In this document: positions 7,257-16,410 of the stretch, in pieces | Layout of the letters: every line of letters begins with the position of its first letter | Numbering within the stretch: position 1 is the first letter of the stretch | Assembly: GCA_002422395.1 (NCBI GenBank) | Contig: DIUY01000001.1 | Location: 1 to 64,000 of the forward strand | DNA: 64,000 bases | Reading direction: 5' to 3' | Source: Methylococcaceae bacterium UBA6146 | GTDB taxonomy: Bacteria > Pseudomonadota > Gammaproteobacteria > Methylococcales > Methylomonadaceae | Notes under the pieces: generated by a model | The model's database searches: none | Seen by the model: only the letters and a program-made list of their open reading frames with translations | What the model was told of the DNA's origin: nothing | Made by a program: the position numbers and the translations under genes

Positions 7257-10172
7257 ATGACCACTTACTTCCAAGCCCTCATCCATCAACTGTCCAGCCG
7301 CGCCAGTGAAGCCACCTTAAGTATTTTGGGCATCAGTGATCCGGCCTTACGGCAATTTTTATCGGCACAGTTCAACCAACCCTTGGGCAGCAAGGACAGC
7401 AATAATTTCTTGGCTGATCCGGTGTTTGAGGCGATTTTTGAATGGGAGACCAACACCAACGGGCGCACGATGGATTATTTGGCAACGTCCATGTTGGAAC
7501 GCCGATTGGTCGAAGCAATGGATTCGCCGCCGCATGAATTGAAAGACTACGCCTTCCGCAAACACTGGAAGCCCCACGAACATCAATACCGCGCATGGTC
7601 AACGCTTACCAACGACAGCAAAAAGCAATCCATCGTCATCACCAGCGGCACCGGTTCCGGCAAAACCGAATGTTTTATGGTGCCGGTATTGAATCATTTG
7701 GTGCGCCAATACCAGCAACAAAACCAACCTTTAATTGGCGTGCAAGCCCTATTCATTTACCCGTTGAACGCGCTGATTAACAGCCAGCGCGACCGCTTAC
7801 GCGCGTGGACGCACGATTTTGGCAATAACCTTCGTTTCTGCTTATACAACGGCAACACGCCAGAAACCGTTAAAGCCTTCACTCAAGCCCAAACACCCAA
7901 CGAAATCCTATCGCGTGAACTGCTTCGCAAAGAACCGCCGCCGCTACTCGTCACCAATGCCACCATGCTCGAATACCTGCTGGTACGGCAAAACGACGCG
8001 CCGATTTTGGAAAAATCCCAAGGCCAATTGCGCTGGATAGTTCTCGACGAAGCGCATTCTTATCTGGGTTCGCAGGCGGCAGAATTGTCGCTGTTGTTAC
8101 GGCGGGTCATGCACAGTTTTGGCGTTAAGGCCGAAGATGTGCGTTTTGTTGCAACATCGGCAACCATTGGCAATAAAGGTGACGAGGTGTTGCGTGACTA
8201 TCTGGCGAATCTGGCGGGGATTTCGCCGGAAAATGTCACTGTCATTGGTGGCAAGCGCGACATTCCGCCCCTTGATAAGCGTAAAGGCGACTACAAACAA
8301 AAAACCCCGATAACGACATTGCTTGCTATTGAACAAGGTGAGGAGGAGTCTAAACAACGTTTCAGGGTTTTAAAAGATCATCCTACAAGCCGCAAACTGC
8401 ACGAAGAATTGACTCTAAACGGCGGTGTCCCAAAAACCTTAAGCCAATTGAGCATGGCCATATTCGGTAACGGAGGGAATCACGAACAAACTTTAGCGTG
8501 GCTGGATTTATGCAGCGGCACGGCTTCGCCTAAAGAAGGCAACAAGCCCGAACGCCCCTTTCTGCCCTTACGCGCCCATCTATTCCACCAAGTTATCAAC
8601 GGCTTATGGTGTTGTGTTGACCCCGATTGCCGCTGCAAATCCGGCACAGCGTTAGCGGCTGCTTGGCCTTTCGGCTATGTGTACAGCCAACAACGCGACA
8701 CATGCGACTGCGGCGCACCAATTTATGAATTAGTGTTTTGCAATGATTGCAACAGCCCGCATTTGCAAGCCCAGCAAACCCAAAACGGTACGTTAATCCA
8801 AATAGCCCGTGAAGCTATTGATGAGTTCAGTCTGCATATCGAAGCGGGAGAGGATGCGGAAGATGGAGACGGGCAGGAACTTGATGAAACCGTCACGGCT
8901 AGTACACGGGTCTATTTGGCGGCAAAAGCCAACGATAACTTTACTTATAGCTCGACACTATCGCGTAGCAAACGGGAATTGGGCATCACCGAAAATGCCA
9001 TTACTGTTCATTTTGCCGATAACAGCGAAATAGAAAAATGTGGGTATTGTGGCTTTACCCCTGACCGTGGACGCAACGGCGTTTTTCGCCGTTGCCTATT
9101 AGGTGCACCGTTTTACGTCAGTAACACCGTGCCGACTTTGTTGGAGTTCTGTCAAGACGGCAAAAAGCCGCTGGAAAGCCCAGGCCGTGGACGTAGACTG
9201 ATTACCTTCACCGACAGCCGCCAAGGTACTGCGCGGTTGGCGGTAAAAATCCAGCAGGATTCGGAGCGTAACCGTTTGCGAGGATTGATTTATGAAGTGG
9301 TTGCAAGACAAGCAGCAGGAGTCGGCAAGGATGAAGCAAAATGCTTGAAGCTTGAAAAGGAACGCCAAGATTCTTTGGATAAGGCAGAGAAATACAAACA
9401 AATCAAGGAGGTTTCCGAAGATTATTTAAAACAAGCAAAAGAATTAGAACAACAGCTGAATGAATTAAATGAAGACAAGCCGTTGTCGTGGGATGAAATA
9501 ATTGCTGAACTACAAGCTAACCATGACATTATTTTTCCGATGTTGGCGTATTACCGTGATGAATTGGGAGCATCGGCTTTCAAAGGTGACATGGGGGCTA
9601 GAACATTGTCGGCTATGTTGTTAATCCGCGAGTTCAACCGCCGGGCCAAACGCCAGAATACTTTGGAAACATTGGGCTTGATTGCTGTTAATTACCCGGC
9701 ATTAAGCTGCGTCAAAGAACCGCCAATCGAATGGCAAAAATTGTCGTTCTCACCACAAGATTGGCAGGATTTCCTGAAAGTTTGCTTGGATTTTTATGTC
9801 CGCGACAACTTTATCGCTATCCCTAACGATTGGGTGAATTGGATAGGTGTCAGTATTTATGCCAAGTCTTTGTTAAGTCCTGATAAAGAAGACACCAGTA
9901 AACGTATTAACAAATGGCCTTTGGTCAGAAAAGGCAGAAATAACCGTTTAATTCGGATATTGGCCTTCGCGGCAAATTTAAAACTTGAGCGTAAAGACCA
10001 TGAAGATATTCTCAACCAAATCATGCGGGCAGCTTGGAGGGCATTGACGCAACAGAGCGAGATATTAACCAACAATCATTGGCTCATCTACCTATCAAAT
10101 GAAGCCAGAAAAGATGGCATTTTCCGCTGTCAAAACGGCGTGGATTTGTCCTATAACGCACCGTTTACTTGA
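7257..10172 (+). CDS. druE: DruE-like DEAH helicase, N-terminal half (frame broken near 10137)
   Basis: A 971-residue open frame encoding the first half of a superfamily 2 helicase. Walker A (TSGTGSGKTE) lies at about residues 129-138, DEAH at about 263 and TSATIG at about 300. Cysteine clusters follow (CVDPDCRC, CDCG with CNDCN, CGYCG), then a charged coiled coil around residues 700-740. The helicase C-terminal motifs are missing here and continue in the next frame at 10138. Read through with a one-base shift, the product would be about 2093 residues, the size of DruE, the helicase shared by all Druantia types. The last residues of this frame after FRCQN are out of register. ATG 7257 has no evident Shine-Dalgarno. 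Either a pseudogene or a sequence error. Confidence 0.8.
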   Translation: MTTYFQALIHQLSSRASEATLSILGISDPALRQFLSAQFNQPLGSKDSNNFLADPVFEAIFEWETNTNGRTMDYLATSMLERRLVEAMDSPPHELKDYAFRKHWKPHEHQYRAWSTLTNDSKKQSIVITSGTGSGKTECFMVPVLNHLVRQYQQQNQPLIGVQALFIYPLNALINSQRDRLRAWTHDFGNNLRFCLYNGNTPETVKAFTQAQTPNEILSRELLRKEPPPLLVTNATMLEYLLVRQNDAPILEKSQGQLRWIVLDEAHSYLGSQAAELSLLLRRVMHSFGVKAEDVRFVATSATIGNKGDEVLRDYLANLAGISPENVTVIGGKRDIPPLDKRKGDYKQKTPITTLLAIEQGEEESKQRFRVLKDHPTSRKLHEELTLNGGVPKTLSQLSMAIFGNGGNHEQTLAWLDLCSGTASPKEGNKPERPFLPLRAHLFHQVINGLWCCVDPDCRCKSGTALAAAWPFGYVYSQQRDTCDCGAPIYELVFCNDCNSPHLQAQQTQNGTLIQIAREAIDEFSLHIEAGEDAEDGDGQELDETVTASTRVYLAAKANDNFTYSSTLSRSKRELGITENAITVHFADNSEIEKCGYCGFTPDRGRNGVFRRCLLGAPFYVSNTVPTLLEFCQDGKKPLESPGRGRRLITFTDSRQGTARLAVKIQQDSERNRLRGLIYEVVARQAAGVGKDEAKCLKLEKERQDSLDKAEKYKQIKEVSEDYLKQAKELEQQLNELNEDKPLSWDEIIAELQANHDIIFPMLAYYRDELGASAFKGDMGARTLSAMLLIREFNRRAKRQNTLETLGLIAVNYPALSCVKEPPIEWQKLSFSPQDWQDFLKVCLDFYVRDNFIAIPNDWVNWIGVSIYAKSLLSPDKEDTSKRINKWPLVRKGRNNRLIRILAFAANLKLERKDHEDILNQIMRAAWRALTQQSEILTNNHWLIYLSNEARKDGIFRCQNGVDLSYNAPFT

Positions 10173-13100
10173 TTCGACCTTCAAAGGCATTACGCCTTAT
10201 TTGCCGTATGCTCCAACCAATGAAACGGCCAGATGTGAACAAGTCACACTCCCTATTTTGCCGATCCAAGCTATCCAATTCGATACTGACGGCAAGCTAG
10301 AGCAACAAAGATTAGATGCTATTCGGACATGGATAGCTAACAACTCTGAAATCACCGAACTCAGAAAGCAAAACCTCTGGACAGACCTAAGCGACCGCAT
10401 CCTCGAAGGTGGCGTATTCTTCCGCACTGCCGAACATTCCGCGCAACAACCCGCCAGCCGCTTGCAGCAATTTGAAAAGCTGTTCAAAGAAGAAAAGCTC
10501 AACGTGCTGAGTTGTTCGACCACAATGGAAATGGGCGTGGACATCGGCGGCATTTCGGCGGTGGCGATGAACAACGTGCCGCCGCATCCCGCCAATTATT
10601 TGCAAAGGGCAGGGCGTGCGGGTCGCCGTCAGGAAAGCCGCGCCTTGGCATTCACCTTGTGCAAGGACAACCCGCATGAACGCGCCGTGTTCAATAAGCC
10701 GTTATGGCCTTTTGTAACCCAAATAAAATCGCCGTACATTACGCTGAACAGCCGCAAAATTGTCCAACGCCATATCAATTCTTTGCTACTTGGCTTTTTC
10801 CTCAAACAAGTGCTGCCCATTACCCAAGAACAAACTACCCGTTTGCAATGCGGTTGGTTTTTTCTTAGCAGTGAAGGCCTCCATTCGCCCGCACAACACT
10901 TGCTGGATTGGCTGGCAGAATGCCAAGTCAACAAGCCCGATCAATTAAAACAAGGTTTAAAAGCCGTTACCGCCAAAACCATTTTGGAATCGAACAATTT
11001 GGTTGGTTTGATGCAACAAGCGGCTGAAACCATGAGTGCTATACGGGAAAAATGGTTGCTTGAATACCAGCCGCTGCAAGCCGAATTCGATAGCCTGACT
11101 GCAAAAATTGATGAAAACAATGCCTTCCGCAAACGGGTGGAACGGGATTTGGCACGGTTAAAAGGCGAATATCTGCTATCCGAATTGGCCGCCCGTGGTT
11201 TCTTGCCCGGCTATGGTTTCCCGACCGGATTGGCCTATTTCGATCCCTATAGCATTAACGATTACGAGCGCAAATCCCAAAAACAAGACCAAACTGGAGG
11301 GCGTGAAGACAACTTGCGCCGTCTGCGCGACAAACCCACTCGCGACTTATCCATTGCCATCCGTGAATACGCCCCAGGCAATGATCTGGTTTTGAATGGC
11401 TTGGTATATCGCTCCGCAGGTTTGGCTTTGAGCTGGCATCAACCAGATAGCGGCAGTAACGAAACCCAAAAGCTAATGTTGGCTTGGCGTTGTGACCATT
11501 GCGGTGCGGTTGACCATGACATCAGCAGTCTTGCCGGAAATGTTTGCCGAGAATGCGGGCATTCGTTAAACCCTGAGCATAAGCATGAATTTATCGAACC
11601 CGCAGGTTTTGCCGTCGATTTTTATTCATCGCCTAGCACCGATATTTCCAAGCAGCATTATGTCCCCTTTAAAGAACCCTGGGTGACGGCAAAAAGCGAA
11701 TTGAAACTTTTGCCTAATCCGTTGCTAGGGGCGTTCCGCACCAACAACAGAGGCAGTATTTTTTATCACAGCGCAGGTGAACACGGACACGGCTACGCGT
11801 TGTGCTGGCATTGCGGACGTGCCGATTCGATGCTTGCTGACGATAAACGGCCTGAAGTATTTTCAAGGCCGCACACTAAATTAAGGGGAAAACCGGAAGG
11901 TGAAGCGGATGCGCTGTGCAGCGGCAACGACAATGAATTCGCCATCAAGGACAAACTGTATCTGGGTTATGTCTACCACACCGACGTGTTTGAATTGTAT
12001 TTGAAACACCCACAAGAACAGGCATACCTGAACTTAGGCGACGACAATAGCAAAAAAATCGCTTGGACACTGGCGGTAGTATTGAGGCAAGCCTTGGCAG
12101 ATTCTTTAGGTATCAATGCTGATGAACTAGGCTATACCGTCAAGCCCTCGAAATTACCCAACTGCACGTATCCGGTGGCGACTATTGCCTTGTACGACAC
12201 CGCCAGCGGCGGCGCAGGTTTCGCTTCATCGGCACACCGCAATTTCCCTAGCTTATTTCAAGCCGCCAAAAAATATCTGGACTGCACTTGTCAAAGTGTC
12301 TGCCAAAACTGTTTGCTGGGTTTTGACAGCCGCTTTCATATCGACCAATTGGACAGGCATTTGGCCTTGGCTTTTCTGAACGATGATTTTATCCGCGCCT
12401 TGGCCTTGCCCGATGATTTGAAACTGCTGGGCGCGAATTCGCGCTGGACACCCGAAAACCTGTTCACAGAAATCCGCCAAGCGGCAGACCAAGGCGCAAG
12501 CGAATTGCGTTTGATGTTGCATGGAGATGCCGCAGCTTGGGAAATTCTTGCCGGATTGGGCGAACAACTTTACTGTTGGAAGAACCTTTATAAGGACATG
12601 ACTTTGTTAATCAACACGGCTCAGGAACAGCAATTGACAGATATTGCCAAAGAAGATTTGTGGGTGCTGCATCGCTTGGGGATAAAAACCGCCGTGCTGG
12701 CTGAACGGCACAAGTTAGATAACCTAGGTGCAGTCCTCGCCCAAGCCCTGTCACCGCAACGTGCAACAACTTTGGCCTGTTCCAAAACCACAACCATAAT
12801 CCCAGATGAAAACTGGCTCAACGATGGCGAAAATTTGCTGATTGTCGCCAATGATTATCCGCCTGTTCCAGTCAGCCGTTATCTGGATAGCGCCCAACTC
12901 AAACCGCAGGCAGGCTCTGGTGATGTAGAAATTGAAATTTTGAGCCAATGCAACGGTAAATTGGTTGATTTTGGCCATAAATTTTGGGAACTCATCAGCG
13001 CACACCATCAACCGCTACGACAGCACCTTAACCGTGGCGAACCCTTATGCCGAGTCAGTTATTCTGACCGTTACCTGTACTCGCCGTGGACGTTGCTGTT

Positions 13101-13539
13101 AATCGCCGAATTGATAGACGGTTTAAGGCAAGCGTTGCAACATGCTTGGAACAAGCCGGAAATCCATATCCACACCGCCCCCAAACGTGCGGACGGCCTG
13201 TATCAGAAAAAAGGGCTATTCGCCGATTGGCTGGATGATGGTTTACGCTTGGCAGCCATTCAAGCGCATTTCGCGGCGATGGATGAACGCTGTGTTGCCG
13301 ATGCCTCAGAAAATACCGGACATGGCCGTTTCCTAAAACTGTACTGGCAATCCGGCGCAGTCACGACATTGCGTTTTGACCAAGGCGTAAGCTATTGGGC
13401 TTGCGCAGATAAGCCGCTTTATTTTGATAATACTTTATCGGCGGATGACCAAGCGGAAGCGTTAATGAGGGCAATCCCTAGTTTAAATGTGAAGAACCAT
13501 AAGGATTTCCCGACGCAAATTTTTATTAAATCACGCTGA
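10099..13539 (+). CDS. druE: DruE-like DEAH helicase, C-terminal half with DUF1998/MZB-type zinc region
   Basis: This frame continues the helicase from AWICPITHRLLDSTF (10138 on). Helicase motifs V and VI are at STTMEMGVDIGG and QRAGRAGRRQESRA (about 10510-10640). A zinc ribbon (CDHCG with CRECG) is near 11490-11570. The DUF1998/MZB signature YDTASGGAGFASSAH followed by CTCQSVCQNCLLGFDSR is near 12190-12330. About 400 further residues have no motif I recognise. The ATG at 10099 lies inside the other frame's coding sequence without a ribosome-binding site, so independent translation is doubtful. The true gene is best described as 7257-13539 with a frameshift. DUF1998-type helicases occur in Druantia, DISARM and Dpd systems; the partner and length favour Druantia. 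Confidence 0.8.
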   Translation: MKPEKMAFSAVKTAWICPITHRLLDSTFKGITPYLPYAPTNETARCEQVTLPILPIQAIQFDTDGKLEQQRLDAIRTWIANNSEITELRKQNLWTDLSDRILEGGVFFRTAEHSAQQPASRLQQFEKLFKEEKLNVLSCSTTMEMGVDIGGISAVAMNNVPPHPANYLQRAGRAGRRQESRALAFTLCKDNPHERAVFNKPLWPFVTQIKSPYITLNSRKIVQRHINSLLLGFFLKQVLPITQEQTTRLQCGWFFLSSEGLHSPAQHLLDWLAECQVNKPDQLKQGLKAVTAKTILESNNLVGLMQQAAETMSAIREKWLLEYQPLQAEFDSLTAKIDENNAFRKRVERDLARLKGEYLLSELAARGFLPGYGFPTGLAYFDPYSINDYERKSQKQDQTGGREDNLRRLRDKPTRDLSIAIREYAPGNDLVLNGLVYRSAGLALSWHQPDSGSNETQKLMLAWRCDHCGAVDHDISSLAGNVCRECGHSLNPEHKHEFIEPAGFAVDFYSSPSTDISKQHYVPFKEPWVTAKSELKLLPNPLLGAFRTNNRGSIFYHSAGEHGHGYALCWHCGRADSMLADDKRPEVFSRPHTKLRGKPEGEADALCSGNDNEFAIKDKLYLGYVYHTDVFELYLKHPQEQAYLNLGDDNSKKIAWTLAVVLRQALADSLGINADELGYTVKPSKLPNCTYPVATIALYDTASGGAGFASSAHRNFPSLFQAAKKYLDCTCQSVCQNCLLGFDSRFHIDQLDRHLALAFLNDDFIRALALPDDLKLLGANSRWTPENLFTEIRQAADQGASELRLMLHGDAAAWEILAGLGEQLYCWKNLYKDMTLLINTAQEQQLTDIAKEDLWVLHRLGIKTAVLAERHKLDNLGAVLAQALSPQRATTLACSKTTTIIPDENWLNDGENLLIVANDYPPVPVSRYLDSAQLKPQAGSGDVEIEILSQCNGKLVDFGHKFWELISAHHQPLRQHLNRGEPLCRVSYSDRYLYSPWTLLLIAELIDGLRQALQHAWNKPEIHIHTAPKRADGLYQKKGLFADWLDDGLRLAAIQAHFAAMDERCVADASENTGHGRFLKLYWQSGAVTTLRFDQGVSYWACADKPLYFDNTLSADDQAEALMRAIPSLNVKNHKDFPTQIFIKSR
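10131..10142 (+). other. Frameshift site in the DruE-like gene
   Basis: The upstream frame reads ...FRCQN and ends as CAA AAC GGC GTG; the continuation (GCG TGG ATT TGT) starts one base later. Removing one G at 10137-10138 gives RCQNAWICP; restoring two lost bases could give a zinc-knuckle RCxxC instead. The direction (+1) and the lack of a slippery heptamer argue against programmed shifting. Confidence 0.75.
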
Positions 13540-13547
13540 AAAACAGC

Positions 13548-15431
13548 TTACTGCGCGGCTTCCAGCCGTTCTTCCGCTTCCATCCAGTCGGCTTCGGCGT
13601 CTGCCAATGCCTTGTCAACTGCAGCCTTGCGCTCCATCAACTGTTTTAACCGGTTTTTTTCGGTGTCGGCATAAATGTCAGGCTCTGCCAGCTGCCGTTC
13701 TAACTCACGCTGTTCGTTATGGTATTTTTCCACCGCCAATTCGGCTTTTTTCAGCGCGTCAAACAACGGTTTATGGCGTTGTCTGCGTTCGGCCTCCAAT
13801 TTGCGCTGATCTTTTCGCGATACTGTGGGGGCGGTCTCAACCGCTGTTTTTTCTTCCGGTTTTTTCTGTTCGGTCAACCAAACCCGGTAATCGTCAAGAT
13901 CGCCGTCGAAAGGCAGTGCTTTACCGCCGGCAACCAACAACAATTGGTCGGTCACCGAACGTAATAAATGCCGGTCATGCGAAACGACGACTAACGCGCC
14001 CTGAAAATCTTGCAACGCAACACCCAACGCATGGCGCATTTCCAAATCAAGATGGTTGGTCGGTTCATCCAGCAACAATAAGTTAGGATTCTGGTACACC
14101 AACATTGCCAATACCAACCGCGCCTTTTCGCCCCCGGAAAAAGGTTTGACTGCCTCTAGAACTTTATCGCCCTGAAAATCAAAGCCGCCCAAAAAATTGC
14201 GGATGTCTTTTTCAGACGCTTGTTTATCTAAGTGCTGGATATGCCACAACGGGCCTTCTTCCAAGCGTAATTGCTCCAGTTGATGCTGGGCAAAATAGCC
14301 AATCTTTAGCCCATCGGCAATTTGCAGTCGGCCCGACAACGGTTGCATTTCACCTGCCAATACTTTTATAAGACTGGACTTACCTGCCCCGTTTGGCCCC
14401 AGCAAACCTATCCTATCGCCTGGGGAAATGGATAATACCGCTTGTTTGATGATGATTTTTTCGCCATAACCAATGTCGGCTTTCTCTAAGCTCAGCAAAG
14501 GATTGGGCATCCTGCCAGGCGGGGGGAAACTGAAATCGAACGGCGAATCGACATGCGCCAAGGCAATCAATTCCATGCGCTCCAAGGCTTTGATGCGGCT
14601 TTGCGCCTGCCTTGCCTTAGTTGCCTGCGCCTTAAAGCGGTCGACAAAGCTTTGGATATGGGCTATTTCCCGCTGTTGTTTCTGATAAGCGGCTTGTTGT
14701 TGCGACAGCTTTTCCGCCCGCATCCGCTCAAACGCAGAATAATTGCCGGTGTAGATTTCGGCTTTGTTTTGTTCGATATGGACGATGTGGTCGGTGATGG
14801 TGTCGAGGAAATCCCGGTCATGGGAAATCAGCAATAAGGTGCCAGGGTATTTGCACAGCCAGTCTTGTAGCCAGATGACGGCATCTAAGTCCAGATGGTT
14901 GGTCGGTTCGTCCAACAATAAGACGTCGGAACGGCACATCAGGGCTTGTGCAAGATTCAGGCGCATCCGCCAACCGCCAGAAAACGAACTGACCGGCAGC
15001 TGCTCCTGTGCCACACTGAAGCCTAAGCCATTCATCAGCCGCGACGCGCGGGCTTGGGCGGTATAGCCGCCAACAGTTTCCAAAAGCGCATGCAGTTCCG
15101 CTTGCCGCAAGCCATCGCCTGCCTGTTCTGCAACTGCCAGTTGCTCTTGCAGTTGCCGTAATTCTTGATCGCCGTCAATAACATATTCAATGGCGGCACT
15201 GGCCACGGCGGGGGTCTCTTGAGCGACATGGGCAACCGCCAAGTTAGGCGGCATCGAAAAATCGCCCTCATCAGGATGCAGTTCATTCCTGACCATGGCG
15301 AACAAACTGGATTTCCCCGCACCGTTCGCGCCAGTGAAGCCCACTTTTTGGCCTTTGTGAAGGGTAAAACTGGCATCGGCAAACAATACCCGCGCACCAC
15401 GGCGCAGGGCGATATTTTTAAAATTTAGCAT
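13548..15431 (-). CDS. ABC-F family ATPase, YheS-like
   Basis: A 627-residue soluble protein with two ABC ATPase domains and no membrane segments. Domain 1 has Walker A GANGAGKSS near residue 34, signature SFSGGWRMRL and Walker B LLLDEPTNHLD. Domain 2 has GPNGAGKSSL, FSGGEKARLVLA and LLLLDEPTNHLD. They are joined by the Lys/Arg/Gln-rich linker (P-site tRNA-interaction motif) typical of ABC-F translation factors. A charged coiled coil forms the last 90 residues. Length and the MLNFKNIALRRG start match the YheS branch. It is convergent with the DruE-like gene (9 bases apart) and divergent from the DedA gene. Confidence 0.9.
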   Translation of the reverse strand: MLNFKNIALRRGARVLFADASFTLHKGQKVGFTGANGAGKSSLFAMVRNELHPDEGDFSMPPNLAVAHVAQETPAVASAAIEYVIDGDQELRQLQEQLAVAEQAGDGLRQAELHALLETVGGYTAQARASRLMNGLGFSVAQEQLPVSSFSGGWRMRLNLAQALMCRSDVLLLDEPTNHLDLDAVIWLQDWLCKYPGTLLLISHDRDFLDTITDHIVHIEQNKAEIYTGNYSAFERMRAEKLSQQQAAYQKQQREIAHIQSFVDRFKAQATKARQAQSRIKALERMELIALAHVDSPFDFSFPPPGRMPNPLLSLEKADIGYGEKIIIKQAVLSISPGDRIGLLGPNGAGKSSLIKVLAGEMQPLSGRLQIADGLKIGYFAQHQLEQLRLEEGPLWHIQHLDKQASEKDIRNFLGGFDFQGDKVLEAVKPFSGGEKARLVLAMLVYQNPNLLLLDEPTNHLDLEMRHALGVALQDFQGALVVVSHDRHLLRSVTDQLLLVAGGKALPFDGDLDDYRVWLTEQKKPEEKTAVETAPTVSRKDQRKLEAERRQRHKPLFDALKKAELAVEKYHNEQRELERQLAEPDIYADTEKNRLKQLMERKAAVDKALADAEADWMEAEERLEAAQ

Positions 15432-15767
15432 GACGGTAAAAAAATGGTGGTGGTAAAAAGGGTAATGCTATTTTGGAAGCAAAAAACATGTTTTTTGACT
15501 CCGCTGTCACTTAAGCATTTGAATGTTTACCACGACCAAAAAATAAGGTTAAAGCGGTAAAAGCACGGTGAACATTAAATTAGGCGGAACAAACTGTTTC
15601 CCCGCCGTCTCAAACGGCAACAAACATAAAATAGGCAAAAAAGTATTATCCCGAGATGTCCTGCTAATTATAACTGCCAAGCCAGGCTAAGCGCAGTTGC
15701 ATTTGCAGCCATAGACGCAGTACAGTGGGCGATTTATTCCCCTAAAATCTGTTCGCAGGACAAAAGC
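15432..15767. other. Divergent intergenic region between yheS-like and dedA-like genes
   Basis: A 336-base A/T-rich spacer that must hold both promoters. A short hairpin (GCCGT, 5-base loop, ACGGC) lies near 15603-15617. I see no convincing promoter pair, small ORF or known RNA motif. Confidence 0.4.
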
Positions 15768-16394
15768 ATGTTACATGAAGCAATTAATTGGTTGGTCACG
15801 ACTATCGGGGCAATGGGTTACGGCGGCATTTTTTTGCTGATGGCGATGGAAAGCTCAATTATCCCCATTCCCAGTGAAATCATCATGCCGCCCGCCGGGT
15901 ATCTGGTGCATGAAGGCAAGATGGACATGGTCTTGGTCATCCTGAGCGGGACACTGGGCAGCCTGTTTGGGGCTTATGTCAATTATTTCACCGCCCGTTA
16001 TTTGGGCCGGCCACTGCTGCTGAAATATGGCCGCTATGTTCTGATTACGGAGGAACATTTTGACAAAGTCGAGAAATATTTCCGGAGCCACGGCGAAATC
16101 TCCACCTTCATCGGCCGCCTACTGCCGGTCATCCGGCATTTGATTTCCTTGCCAGCGGGGCTAGCGGGCATGAACCACATCAAATTTTCTGTGTACACCC
16201 TGTTGGGCGCGTTTATTTGGGTGTCGGCGCTAACTTGGATTGGCTATTTTATCGGCCACAATGAAGCGCTGATCGAACAATATTCGCATCAGGTGGTGCT
16301 TGACGCGCTTGCCGCCAGTGCGGTTCTCGCAACGGTTTATATTTTACTGCACCGCAGAAAGCTTGCCCGTGTGCGTAGCGAAGAACAAAAATAA
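15768..16394 (+). CDS. DedA family inner-membrane protein (SNARE-associated/VTT fold)
   Basis: A 208-residue polytopic membrane protein. Family features include ESSIIPIPSEIIMPPAGYL near residues 28-46, GSLFGAYVNYFTARYLGRP near 65-85, and the GRLLPVIRHLISLPAGLAGM segment with its conserved arginines near 122-142. Re-entrant hairpins and a C-terminal membrane helix follow. DedA proteins are proton-dependent membrane transporters or scramblases linked to undecaprenyl-phosphate or phosphatidyl-lipid recycling; the exact substrate cannot be told from sequence. It is convergent with trkA. Confidence 0.92.
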   Translation: MLHEAINWLVTTIGAMGYGGIFLLMAMESSIIPIPSEIIMPPAGYLVHEGKMDMVLVILSGTLGSLFGAYVNYFTARYLGRPLLLKYGRYVLITEEHFDKVEKYFRSHGEISTFIGRLLPVIRHLISLPAGLAGMNHIKFSVYTLLGAFIWVSALTWIGYFIGHNEALIEQYSHQVVLDALAASAVLATVYILLHRRKLARVRSEEQK

Positions 16395-16410
16395 AGGCTT
16401 TTGCTGGCGG

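Noticed and set aside
10128..10142. Programmed frameshifting in the DruE-like gene
   Set aside because: The needed change is +1; there is no slippery heptamer, no in-frame stop next to the site and no recoding signal such as that of prfB.
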